From: Geoalkalibacter ferrihydriticus DSM 17813
Lineage (GTDB): Bacteria > Desulfobacterota > Desulfuromonadia > Desulfuromonadales > Geoalkalibacteraceae
Reading direction: 5' to 3'
Length of the DNA stretch: 64,000 nucleotides
Assembly (NCBI RefSeq): GCF_000820505.1
Contig: NZ_JWJD01000002.1
Coordinates: 234,669 to 298,668 of the forward strand
Part shown: one piece after another, positions 54,136-61,971 of the stretch
Position numbering within the stretch: the stretch's first letter is position 1
How the letters are laid out: every line of letters begins with the position of its first letter
The notes under the pieces: model-generated
What the model saw: the letters and a program-made list of their open reading frames with translations, nothing else
The model's database searches: none
Told to the model about the DNA's origin: nothing
Program-made: the position numbers and the translations under genes

Positions 54136-54227
54136 GCAAATTCGGGGCCCAAACTCTGCATTTTACACCAAGACACCCTTCCCGGACCATGCAAAAAGCT
54201 TCACCCCTTGCGCCATTTCGCGGGGGC

Positions 54228-55577
54228 TTATTCAATCCCGTAATCTTTGACCTTGTACAAAAGGTTGCGCAGACTGATGTCCAGAAGGCGAGCGGCCTGG
54301 GTGCGGTTGCCGTTGGTGCGGGCCAGCGCCTTGCGGATGAACTCTTTTTCAATGCGCGCCATGGCGGCTTTAAGGGACAATTCTTCGTTTGCCGCGCGGT
54401 TTCGGCGCCGGATTTCCCAGGGCAGAGCGCTGAGCTCAATGAGCGGTTCGCGGCAGAAGATCAGGGTGCGTTCAATGAAATTGGCCAATTCGCGCACATT
54501 TCCGGGCCAGTCATAGCTCTGGAGGAACTCCAGGCACTCAGCGGCAAAACGCGGTACGGAGCGACCTTCGCGGCGTGCGATGCGCTGCAGAAAATGTTCG
54601 GCCAGAGGCAGGATGTCCTCGCGTCGTTCGCGCAGGGGCGGGATGAAAATTTCCACGACGTTGAGTCGATAATAGAGGTCTTCCCGAAATTGTCCCTCGG
54701 CGACGGCCTGCCTGAGATCGACGGCGGTGGCGGCGACCACCCGGACCTTAACGCGGCGGCTGACGGTTTCGCCGACACGGCGCACTTCGCCTTCCTGCAA
54801 CACCCGCAGCAGCTTGGGTTGAAGCTCCAGGGGAAGCTCGGCGATCTCATCGAGAAACAAGGTGCCCTTATCGGCCGCGGCAAACAAACCTTCGCGGTCG
54901 CGCTCGGCACCGGTAAATGCACCACGCACATGGCCGAAGAGTTCGCTTTCGAGCAGCCCGGCGGGTACCGCGCCGCAATTGAGGGCGATAAAGCCGTCCG
55001 GTTTGCGCCCACTACGGGCGTGCAGGGTACGCGCCACCAGTTCCTTGCCGGTGCCGGTCTCGCCCCGGATCAGGACCGCGCTGGCGGCGGGCGCCACCCG
55101 CTGCGCCAGATCCACCACCTCGGCCATGGCCGCGCTGCGATAGACCATACCGTCCTGGTTCTCGCCGTCGAGCTGCCGCCGCAGTTGCTGGTTTTCGCGC
55201 TGCAGACCCAATCGCTCTTCGGCCTTGCGCAGGGTCAGGACGACCTCATCGGGTTTGAAGGGTTTGGACAGGTAGTCGTAGGCGCCGCGCTTCATGCACT
55301 CCAGGGCCGTATCGATGCTGCCGTAGGCGGTCATCATAATAAAGGTGGGCGACAGGTCGCGACGGCGTACCTCATCGAGCAGATCGAGACCGCCAAGCTC
55401 GGGCATGCGTATATCGCACAGCACGATGTCGCAGGGGTCTTCCTGAAGGCGCGCAAGTGCCTGACGACCGCTTTGGGCTTCGTTCACGAGATAGCCGGCG
55501 CGTTCGAGCAACAATCGCAGCATGTGGCGCATGGCGCTTTCATCATCGACAATAAGAATCCGCAGGGACTCAGGCAT
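54228..55577 (-). CDS. Second sigma-54-dependent response regulator (NtrC family)
   Basis: This protein is 449 aa. The receiver domain has phosphoacceptor Asp55 in [13 protein letters not shown] and '[14 protein letters not shown]'. The AAA+ domain has Walker [13 protein letters not shown] and sigma-54 loop '[13 protein letters not shown]'. The Fis-type HTH is '[22 protein letters not shown]'. The ATG at 55577 has a GGAGG ribosome site 7 nt upstream; the in-frame TTG at 55595 is less likely. Operon B's promoter lies just downstream, so this regulator is a candidate activator of the minor-pilin operons. It overlaps the histidine kinase stop. Confidence 0.92.
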   Translation of the reverse strand: MPESLRILIVDDESAMRHMLRLLLERAGYLVNEAQSGRQALARLQEDPCDIVLCDIRMPELGGLDLLDEVRRRDLSPTFIMMTAYGSIDTALECMKRGAYDYLSKPFKPDEVVLTLRKAEERLGLQRENQQLRRQLDGENQDGMVYRSAAMAEVVDLAQRVAPAASAVLIRGETGTGKELVARTLHARSGRKPDGFIALNCGAVPAGLLESELFGHVRGAFTGAERDREGLFAAADKGTLFLDEIAELPLELQPKLLRVLQEGEVRRVGETVSRRVKVRVVAATAVDLRQAVAEGQFREDLYYRLNVVEIFIPPLRERREDILPLAEHFLQRIARREGRSVPRFAAECLEFLQSYDWPGNVRELANFIERTLIFCREPLIELSALPWEIRRRNRAANEELSLKAAMARIEKEFIRKALARTNGNRTQAARLLDISLRNLLYKVKDYGIE

Positions 55578-57078
55578 GGTGCGCCTCCGCGTCAAAAGCG
55601 GGCAAGCTCAGGGTAAAGCAGGTTCCTTGGCCGATGCGGCTGTCGACCTCCAGCCGCCCCTGCCATTGCTCCACGACCTTGTGGCAGAAAAACAGGCCCA
55701 GTCCACGCCCCTTTCCTGGCTCCTTGGTCGTAAAAAAGGGCTCAAAAATGCGCTCCTGCAGAGCGGGCGAAAAGCCGCAACCGTTGTCCCTGATGACGAA
55801 ACAAACTGTCTGTACGTCGACAAACCCCTGCACAATCACCCGTCCTTGCCCCGCAACGCAGGAATCTCGCGCATTGAGGAGCAGATTGACCAATACCTGT
55901 ACCAGTTTGTGCCGGGAGCCGCGCACCATCGCCAAGGCCTCGGGCAACTCGACGCGCAGGTCGATTTCGCTGAACACTCCCTGGTGGCAGAGCAGATCCA
56001 GCGCCTCGCGCGCCGCGTCCGCGGACTCGAAAACCTGATCAGCCTCCGTATCCGGCGCGGCAAAGTCAAGCAGGTCGCGCACCAGGCGATCAATGCGTGC
56101 CAGTTCACGGGTCGTGCGCGTCAGAAGATCGAGATGCTGTGGCTCATGGCATTCGGTCTGCAAAAACTCCAGGTATCCCAGGGATGCACCAAGGGGATTG
56201 CCGATTTCGTGAGCCATGCCCGCGGCGAGGTTTCCGACCGCCGCCATTTTTTCCGAGCGCACCAGGTTGTCGCGGGCTTCAGCCAGTTCGGCATTGGTCC
56301 GGTGCAACGAAGCGATGGTGGCCTGGGTCTCGCTGCGACTGTCCTGCAGCGCTTGGGTCATGGCATTAAAAGATACGGCCAGTTGAGCGATTTCGCGTGG
56401 GCCGTCCACCGGCAGGCTGACACCCAGCTCGCCCCCGGCAACCTGCGCGGTGGCCTGCATAAGGCGGCGCACCGGCGAAACCACGGTTCGTCCAAGCAGA
56501 TAAGTACCGAATCCGACCAGAACCGCACCGAAACCGAAGATCAGCACGACGACTGCCTGTTGCGCCAGGGCCATGCGCTGTGCGACGCCATCCAGGGAAA
56601 ATCGGGTGAGCAGCACACCCTCAACGCTTCCTTCGAAAATAAGCGGAAGATAACATTCGAAGGAACCGCCCGCGCTGCCTGGCACCAGGCTGCGCCAACC
56701 CGCGGCGGAGTAAATCGCAACCCGGGACGTGCCGGAACGGATCACGTTCTGCAGAGTCTCGGAGTCGGCACGGATCGCATTGCTGCCAGAAAACCTCCGC
56801 TGCTCGGCATCCAAGAGGGAATAGGCCTGAAGATCCGCCGCGTTGCTCATCTGCCGAAACAGCCAATCGATCTCGTGCAGAAATCGAGCGCGGTCGGTTT
56901 GGGTTGCCGCCACGGAGGGCAGGCGATGCAGCAGGCCAAGGGTAAATTCAATGCGCTCCTGCACCAGTTCGTTTTCGGCGACTTTGAGTAAAAACAGCGC
57001 CGCGAACAACAGTCCGGAAACGACCAGGACGGATAGACTGATAAGAATTTCACTGCGCAGGCCTATGATTTTTTTCAC
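55570..57078 (-). CDS. Membrane sensor histidine kinase paired with the second regulator
   Basis: This 502-aa protein has two membrane helices around a periplasmic sensor domain (about 35-170). A HAMP domain follows ('LMQATAQVAGGELGVSLPVDGPREIAQLAVSFNAM'), then a short coiled coil, HisKA with His in 'AAGMAHEIGNPLGASLGYLEFL', and HATPase_c ('LLNARDSC', 'DNGCGFSP', 'GRGLGLFFCHKV'). It is not a PilS-type six-helix sensor, so the signal is different. The GTG start at 57078 follows GAGGGCG; it overlaps the regulator gene by 8 nt. Confidence 0.9.
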   Translation of the reverse strand: MKKIIGLRSEILISLSVLVVSGLLFAALFLLKVAENELVQERIEFTLGLLHRLPSVAATQTDRARFLHEIDWLFRQMSNAADLQAYSLLDAEQRRFSGSNAIRADSETLQNVIRSGTSRVAIYSAAGWRSLVPGSAGGSFECYLPLIFEGSVEGVLLTRFSLDGVAQRMALAQQAVVVLIFGFGAVLVGFGTYLLGRTVVSPVRRLMQATAQVAGGELGVSLPVDGPREIAQLAVSFNAMTQALQDSRSETQATIASLHRTNAELAEARDNLVRSEKMAAVGNLAAGMAHEIGNPLGASLGYLEFLQTECHEPQHLDLLTRTTRELARIDRLVRDLLDFAAPDTEADQVFESADAAREALDLLCHQGVFSEIDLRVELPEALAMVRGSRHKLVQVLVNLLLNARDSCVAGQGRVIVQGFVDVQTVCFVIRDNGCGFSPALQERIFEPFFTTKEPGKGRGLGLFFCHKVVEQWQGRLEVDSRIGQGTCFTLSLPAFDAEAHHA

Positions 57079-57186
57079 GCCGCCCTCGGAAGAAAAAGGG
57101 GAAATTAACCCAGACCAACAAGATAGCATAGGCAGTGCTGCAATCTCCATGCGCATCGGAGGTTATCGTATTTTTTGCTTAGGTTT

Positions 57187-57265
57187 CAATATGCAGCGCA
57201 GGCCTTGGCAGAATCGCTTGCGGTAAATACTCGCCTGCGGGGTGATTGGGAATTGCAATTGAATC
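57187..57265. repeat. Interspersed repeat, decayed copy
   Basis: This segment carries the recurring pieces ATGCAGCGCAGG, GCTTGCGGTAAATACTCGCCTGCGG and GGGAATTGCAATTGAATCG. It is a diverged, incomplete member of the repeat family immediately before the complete copy at 57269. Confidence 0.55.
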
Positions 57266-57268
57266 GTG

Positions 57269-57402
57269 TAACTGTTCAGCATGTACCGCAGGGTACGGCG
57301 GCATCGCGTGCGGCAAAAACTCACCTGCGGCTCAAACATTTGCCGCAGCACTCAACCGCCGCACCCTGCGGTCCTATTTTGGACGTTGTAGCTGAATAGT
57401 TA
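57269..57402. repeat. Interspersed palindromic repeat, complete copy (134 bp)
   Basis: It begins TAACTGTTCAGC and ends GCTGAATAGTTA, a terminal inverted repeat with one mismatch. The inside is full of CCGCAGG/CCTGCGG and CGGCGG/CCGCCG pairs that can fold into long hairpins. Positions 57271-57371 are about 98% identical to 63900-64000. It lies in the 57.1-57.5 kb intergenic region, which holds no gene. Confidence 0.85.
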
Positions 57403-57489
57403 GGTTTTTTGTACGGTATTTGTCGTTGGATTTTGCTTGTTTTGCTGCTAAAGTGTCGCCCGAACTCTTCCCAGCCTAGGAGATTGCCC

Positions 57490-57705
57490 ATGCCCCGCGT
57501 ACCCGTCGTCGACCAGCAAGCCTGCATCGGTTGTGAAGTGTGCACCCAGATCTGCCCGCAAGTGTTTCGCATGGAAGAAGGCCCCGAAGGCGGCCACGGC
57601 CACGAGCACAAATCCACAGTTTACAACCCCACCGGCGCCCCCGAGGAAAAAATCGAGGAAGCCATGGACAACTGCCCCGTCGCCTGCATCTATTGGAGCG
57701 AATAA
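57490..57705 (+). CDS. Small ferredoxin
   Basis: This 71-aa protein has the [4Fe-4S] motif CIGCEVCTQICPQVF (CxxCxxCxxxCP) and a distal 'DNCPVACIYW' with the fourth ligand and an extra Cys. It resembles single-cluster Desulfovibrio-type ferredoxins. It carries electrons at low potential in the cytoplasm; the partner is unknown. A GGAG ribosome site lies 7-8 nt before the ATG at 57490. A small His/Glu-rich insertion (EGGHGHEHK) precedes the C-terminal half. Confidence 0.92.
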   Translation: MPRVPVVDQQACIGCEVCTQICPQVFRMEEGPEGGHGHEHKSTVYNPTGAPEEKIEEAMDNCPVACIYWSE

Positions 57706-57741
57706 CGCTTGCAGATCTGACATCTGACGACCGGCACGCCC

Positions 57742-58935
57742 TTGCCTTTCTCCTCCAACATCGCCAAACTCAGAGCTTTTTCCTTTCTCAAGATGACGCT
57801 GTTTCCCATGGCGATCATCACCCTGTTCTGGAAGGATCACATTGGCCTGAGCCTCACGGAAATCCTTGTCCTGCAGGGGTTTTTTTCACTCGCGACACTT
57901 CTCTTCGAATTTCCCTCGGGTTACCTCAGTGACCGGCTGGGTTATCGCTTCAGTCTCAATCTGGCCTCGCTTCTCGGAATCTGCGGATGGGGCTGGTACC
58001 TGTTTGCCGGCTCCTTTGCCGAAGTGCTCATCGCCGAACTTCTGTTGGGTGCCTCATTTGCTTTTATCAGCGGCGCGGACAGCGCTCTGCTCTATGAAAG
58101 CCTGCGCCAGGAAGGCAGCGAGCACCGCTACAGCCAGCATGAAGGGCGCATGATCGGCCTAGCCCAGGCGGGCGAAGCCGCCGGCGCCATTTTCGCGGGA
58201 ACGCTCTATGCCCTTTTTCCCTTGCTACCCTTCATCATTCAGGTCGTGGTCTGGATTCTGGCCCTGGGACTGACCACGACCCTGAAAGAGCCGCCACGCG
58301 AGCGCGCGCCCACGACGCACTCACATCTGGCCGAAGCCCTGGCCACGGTACGCTATACCTTCCGGGACAACCGGCGCCTGCGCGCCACGGTGGCCTTGTC
58401 AACGGTGCTGGGACTGGCCTCCTATTATCCGGTCTGGATGATCCAGCCTTTCATGCAGGAGACCGGGGTTCCCCTGGCATGGTTCGGTCCTATCTGGGCC
58501 GGCGCCAATGCCACCGTGGCCTTGTTTTCGTGGCTCAGCTACCGATTTTCCATGCGCCTCGGAAACCGCTCCATGGCTTTTCTGATGTTTGGCCTGGTTG
58601 CCTGCGGATACTTCGGGCTGGCATTCACTCATGCCCTGTGGAGTTTTCTTTTCTATTACCTTCTCACCACCATGCGTGGCCTCCAAGGGCCGCTGCTCAA
58701 GGCGCATATTCAAGGCCAGAGCCAGTCGTCCAATCGGGCCAGCATCATGTCCTTAAAATCCTTTGCCTTTCGCTTCTGTTTCATCTGCACTGGACCCGCC
58801 GCCGGCTTAGCCGCCGATCGCTTCGGCCTTAATACCGCCTTTGCCATCCTCGGCCTGGCCTTGTGCGCGACCCTGATCCTGTGTCTGAGAAAATTCGAAT
58901 TCTCCGCGTCTTCATCCGGCGCATCGCATCCCTAA
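57742..58935 (+). CDS. Major facilitator superfamily transporter
   Basis: This protein is about 397 aa, with 12 predicted helices. MFS signature A-like 'EFPSGYLSDRLGYRFSLNLASLLGICGW' lies between helices 2 and 3, and 'SGADSALLYESLRQEG' between helices 4 and 5. This is the DHA/'ADSALLYDSL' subgroup seen in many drug or unknown exporters. The start is a TTG with no clear ribosome site; an ATG lies 51 nt downstream, but the preceding NIAKLRAFSFLK segment fits the family. The substrate is unknown. Confidence 0.8.
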   Translation: MPFSSNIAKLRAFSFLKMTLFPMAIITLFWKDHIGLSLTEILVLQGFFSLATLLFEFPSGYLSDRLGYRFSLNLASLLGICGWGWYLFAGSFAEVLIAELLLGASFAFISGADSALLYESLRQEGSEHRYSQHEGRMIGLAQAGEAAGAIFAGTLYALFPLLPFIIQVVVWILALGLTTTLKEPPRERAPTTHSHLAEALATVRYTFRDNRRLRATVALSTVLGLASYYPVWMIQPFMQETGVPLAWFGPIWAGANATVALFSWLSYRFSMRLGNRSMAFLMFGLVACGYFGLAFTHALWSFLFYYLLTTMRGLQGPLLKAHIQGQSQSSNRASIMSLKSFAFRFCFICTGPAAGLAADRFGLNTAFAILGLALCATLILCLRKFEFSASSSGASHP

Positions 58936-59065
58936 TTTTTGCAGGCCCCCCTTTCATACTCCTGGGTCCGTGAGCGCCAGGATATTTATTGCATTTTTTA
59001 CCGCTTCGTTTAAAATCAATCCATTACGTATACGGCATTCCTGCCGTTGGCTGGGGGAGGTTATG

Positions 59066-59311
59066 ATGAGAACGTACGAGGTTCCACAGGAAGGCGCGGA
59101 GGAGCTGCGGGTCGGAAGTTGGGTGGAAATCTTTGAGGCCTACTGCGATCCTCGCAGCCAGGCGGTGCGGGTCAGAACGATGCGGGTTGGCGCAAAGAAA
59201 CTTGATTTCATGATCGAGCGCCCAGGGGGAAATCTGCTTCGGCCTCACGAAGGGAAGATCACCCAGATCTATCGCAGTTCGGGGAAAGCCCAGTTCAGCA
59301 TCAATCTTTAA
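59066..59311 (+). CDS. Small hypothetical protein
   Basis: This 81-aa protein starts MRTYEVPQEGAEELRVGSWVEIFEAYCDP and continues 'VRVRTMRVGAKKLDFMIERPGGNLLRPHEGKITQIYRS'. It has alternating hydrophobic residues consistent with a small beta barrel, but no family I recognise. The ATG at 59066 is 5 nt from GGGGGAGG; an ATG 3 nt upstream is also possible. It is followed by a clear terminator. Confidence 0.65.
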   Translation: MRTYEVPQEGAEELRVGSWVEIFEAYCDPRSQAVRVRTMRVGAKKLDFMIERPGGNLLRPHEGKITQIYRSSGKAQFSINL

Positions 59312-59337
59312 AAATCTGGGGAACTCATGTCATACAG

Positions 59338-59364
59338 GGACGGTCACTGGACCGTCCTTTTTTT
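59338..59364 (+). terminator. Rho-independent terminator after the 81-aa gene
   Basis: Stem GGACGGTC / GACCGTCC with loop ACTG is followed by seven T residues, 26 nt after the stop. Confidence 0.93.
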
Positions 59365-59381
59365 GTGTCAACGGGGCCCCA

Positions 59382-59495
59382 AAAAAAATGGCCCGGTGAG
59401 GAGGGCACCGGGCCGAGAAAGGAGAGGGAGGTTCGGGTACTACTTGGAACTTGTTCTGTATTGCTTTTCTTGTCTTTTAATTGCTTACTTACTTG
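59382..59495 (-). ncRNA. Candidate small RNA with anti-Shine-Dalgarno segments
   Basis: On the minus strand a consensus-like promoter (59502-59529) is followed after about 114 nt by a Rho-independent terminator (stem GGCCCGGTG / CACCGGGCC, 59390-59414, then eight T). No reading frame of note lies between. The 5' half is A-rich and unstructured. The segment ACCTCCCTCTCCTTTCTC precedes the terminator, and the terminator loop itself is CCCTCCT; both are complementary to ribosome-binding sites. It is divergent from the lipoprotein gene and convergent with the 81-aa gene. It is not tmRNA, 6S or SRP RNA by appearance. Confidence 0.68.
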
Positions 59496-59511
59496 GTATT
59501 CAATATACCAA
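59493..59511. promoter_or_regulatory. Operator-like dyad over the sRNA promoter
   Basis: A perfect 7-bp inverted repeat, TTGGTAT-TCAAT-ATACCAA, covers the -10 element and start point. This is where a repressor would block transcription. The regulator is unknown; TGGT/ACCA arms are seen in GntR/FadR-type sites. Confidence 0.6.
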
Positions 59512-59529
59512 CATTTTTAAAACTGTCAA
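59502..59529 (-). promoter_or_regulatory. Sigma-70-type promoter of the candidate sRNA
   Basis: TTGACA (59529-59524), a 16-nt spacer and TATATT (59507-59502) lie on the minus strand. The predicted start is near 59495. Confidence 0.72.
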
Positions 59530-59546
59530 GAGTTCTTGTCGATTTG

Positions 59547-59650
59547 TAGCTGTTCAGCATGCACCGCAGGCCGCCGCGGCATCGTTTGCCGCAGAAACTC
59601 GCCTGCGGCTCAAAGCACTCAACGGCTGCGCAATGGGGCTTTGCAGCTTA
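59547..59650. repeat. Interspersed palindromic repeat, diverged copy
   Basis: It begins TAGCTGTTCAGCATGCACCG and ends near GCAGCTTA. The core CCGCAGG...GCCGCAGAAACTCGCCTGCGGCTCAAA is shared with the 57.3 and 63.9 kb copies. It lies between the sRNA promoter and the 184-aa lipoprotein gene. Confidence 0.75.
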
Positions 59651-59738
59651 ATCCTCATGCCTATTTTTTCTTTTCTCCTGCGCAACCAGACTAAATGCGA
59701 TAAGGTTTTCCCAGGATTTTTTTACCTGCGGAGGAACT

Positions 59739-60293
59739 ATGTCCGGTGCTTTTACTTCATTTCGCCGTTTCCTGCTTTTTTTTGCGGCCCTGCAGGCGAT
59801 TTTCTTCCTGGCGGGGTGCGGCGCAAAAACGCCCTGGAGTGGAGAAACCTTGCCCACGAAACTCTATATCGACGCGCCGCGCAACTTCGTTGTCGAATTT
59901 CCCGGCAACTGGGCACGGTTTGTCGATCCTGATCAACCCTTTGTGCCAAGCGCCGATGTGGTCGGATGGGAAAGCCCGGAGCAACGCAGCACAGAAGCGG
60001 CAGCGCGCATGGCGGTTGCAAGCCTGCATCGTGGGATGGAACGCGAGGTCGCAATCAAATCAATCCTTGCGGAATTACCCGACCTGACCATCGAAAAACA
60101 CGGCGAGGAAAGAATCAACAAGCTGCGAGCGCCGACGCTGCTTGGCGCCACGGCGCAGCGCCGCTATTATATCATTCTGGTGGGCGAGCCGCTCATAAGC
60201 CATGTCCTGGTTTACTCTGCTTTATCGGAAGATTTCGATCGTTATCGCCCCCAGTTCAAGGAGATGGTGACATCCTTTGAAACCCTGCGCTGA
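59739..60293 (+). CDS. Hypothetical lipoprotein
   Basis: This 184-aa protein has a lipoprotein signal (RFLLFFAALQAIFFLAGCG, lipidated Cys near residue 27). The mature domain starts 'KLYIDAPRNFVVEFPGNWARF' and ends 'VYSALSEDFDRYRPQFKEMVTSFETLR'. This PsbP/Mog1-like alpha/beta pattern ('DAPxNFVVEFPxNW ... FxxMVxSF') is common in small bacterial lipoproteins. A GGAGG site precedes the ATG. It lies about 50 nt upstream of the DedA-PAP2 gene and may be co-transcribed. Confidence 0.72.
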   Translation: MSGAFTSFRRFLLFFAALQAIFFLAGCGAKTPWSGETLPTKLYIDAPRNFVVEFPGNWARFVDPDQPFVPSADVVGWESPEQRSTEAAARMAVASLHRGMEREVAIKSILAELPDLTIEKHGEERINKLRAPTLLGATAQRRYYIILVGEPLISHVLVYSALSEDFDRYRPQFKEMVTSFETLR

Positions 60294-60345
60294 AGACAGG
60301 GGCATCGTCGCGCGCTGTGTGGGCTCTTGCTGAAGTGATTGCGCC

Positions 60346-61863
60346 ATGGAACCTTGGCTTGAAACCGTCGCGAGCTTTCTGCCCTCGGGCGGGCTTTACT
60401 ATTTCTGCCTGGGGCTGTTCACATTTCTTGAATCCCTGGCGCTGGTGGGTATTTTTATTCCCGGGAGCGTGGTCATCGTTCTGGCGGGATTTCTCGCGGC
60501 TCACGGCAAGGGCGATATCTGGATGCTTATGACGGTGGCGGCCCTGGGCACAATTCTTGGTGACTGCCTGAGCTATCTGTTGGGCGCTCGCTTTGGACCG
60601 CGTCTCTTTCAGACCCACATCCTTCTTCGGCGCAGACAGATCCTGGATCACGCACGGCGCTTCTTTGACGCCCATGGCGGGAAAAGCGTGTTCTTCGGCC
60701 GCTTTATCGGTTTTCTTCGCCCTTTCATTCCCCTGATCGCGGGCAGCGCCCGGATGCCGTTCGCTTCGTTCATGGTCTACACGGTCAGCAGCGCCATTCT
60801 CTGGGGTATCGCCTATCCAGGCCTCGGCTTTTTTTTCGGCGCCAGTTGGCAACAGGTGCAAATCTGGACGGGCCGTTTAAGCCTGCTGATTCTGGTTTTC
60901 GCCATCCTGCTGGTCCTCAACTACCTTTTCTGGCGCTATGTATTTCCTTTGCTGCAAAGGCTGGTCTTGCGCCTGTGGGTTCGGTCTCAGGGGACATTGG
61001 AGCAATTGGCTGCGTCCAGACAGTCCCTGTGGTTCGCTGCACGCCTGCCCCATCTGCACAAATTTGTCCTCGATCGGTTTTCCTTACGCAAAAGCACCGG
61101 TTTTTCCCTGAGTATCGGTTTTCTCGCCAGCCTCATCTTTGCCCTGGGCTTTTTCTGGATCAACCGGCTTCTGGTGCGCCAGACACCCCTCGTGCGTGGC
61201 GACCAACTCTTTTATGAATTGATGCCGGAACTCCATCACCCCTTCAGCAATCTGTTCTTTGCTGCCGTCAGTCAATTGGGCGATGTATCGATCATGCTCA
61301 TGGTCGCCGCTCTGGCCCTGCTCTGGCTGATCCTCAACAATCGGGATTTTTCCGCGCTGATTCTGGTTTTCGGCTCTGCCGCAGGTCAGGTTCTGGTTCT
61401 GTTAATCAAGGTTATTTTCGACCATGGGCGCCCCCTGCCCTATTTTCTCCATGTCGATACAGTTTTCTCCAGTTTCCCCAGCAGTCATGCTTTCAGCGCC
61501 GTGGCTTTCTACGGTTTGATTGTTTATTTTCTTCTCGGCAGCGTACGCCTGTGGGAAATCCGTTTTTATCTGGTCTTCTGGGCGAGTTTTTTCGCTCTGC
61601 TGGTTGCATTCAGCCGTATCTATCTGGGCGCGCACTGGCTCAGCGATGTTCTCGGCGGCTTGACTTTGGGCGCCTGCTGGCTGAGCGTCCTCATTACCAT
61701 CTGTGAAATGCGTTTTCGCTTCGGCGAATTTCCTCTGCGGCGCGGCTGGCGGCCCATCAGCTTATCGCGCCGCGGCAAACTGCTGATTCTGGCTCCTGCG
61801 GCAGCGGCGACACTCGTCGGCATCGCCCTGCTGATCACGACCAACCTGCGCATGCTGAACTGA
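60346..61863 (+). CDS. DedA / PAP2 fusion membrane protein (phosphatase)
   Basis: This 505-aa polytopic protein has an N-terminal DedA (SNARE-associated) domain, residues 1-210, with 'FLESLALVGIFIPGSVVIVLAG', 'GDCLSYLLGARFG' and 'FFGRFIGFLRPFIPLIAGSARM'. A linker with membrane helices leads to a PAP2 phosphatase domain with the three signature motifs: KVIFDHGRPLP (KX6RP), FPSSHAFSA (PSxH) and SRIYLGAHWLSD (SRX5HX3D). It likely dephosphorylates a lipid such as undecaprenyl or phosphatidylglycerol phosphate at the outer leaflet. DedA-PAP2 fusions exist in several bacteria. Confidence 0.9.
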   Translation: MEPWLETVASFLPSGGLYYFCLGLFTFLESLALVGIFIPGSVVIVLAGFLAAHGKGDIWMLMTVAALGTILGDCLSYLLGARFGPRLFQTHILLRRRQILDHARRFFDAHGGKSVFFGRFIGFLRPFIPLIAGSARMPFASFMVYTVSSAILWGIAYPGLGFFFGASWQQVQIWTGRLSLLILVFAILLVLNYLFWRYVFPLLQRLVLRLWVRSQGTLEQLAASRQSLWFAARLPHLHKFVLDRFSLRKSTGFSLSIGFLASLIFALGFFWINRLLVRQTPLVRGDQLFYELMPELHHPFSNLFFAAVSQLGDVSIMLMVAALALLWLILNNRDFSALILVFGSAAGQVLVLLIKVIFDHGRPLPYFLHVDTVFSSFPSSHAFSAVAFYGLIVYFLLGSVRLWEIRFYLVFWASFFALLVAFSRIYLGAHWLSDVLGGLTLGACWLSVLITICEMRFRFGEFPLRRGWRPISLSRRGKLLILAPAAAATLVGIALLITTNLRMLN

Positions 61864-61971
61864 TTTTTATCCGGAAGCGGGCTTTTATGAACGGCCAAAT
61901 TCAGTTGCCGTACCCGCATCTTTGCATTAGCATGCACGGCATTCATCATCATGCGCGCAAGGAGTTATGCT

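Noticed and set aside
54189..55616. 475-aa plus-strand frame opposite the second sigma-54 regulator
   Set aside because: It is a shadow of the NtrC-type gene, which has all expected motifs on the other strand.
57175..57399. Possible small protein (74 aa) within the repeat region
   Set aside because: The frame reads through two copies of the interspersed repeat, and similar 'proteins' appear wherever the repeat occurs. It has no ribosome site.
57187..57402. CRISPR array
   Set aside because: The repeats are long, imperfect and palindromic, with no unique spacers of constant length and no cas genes.
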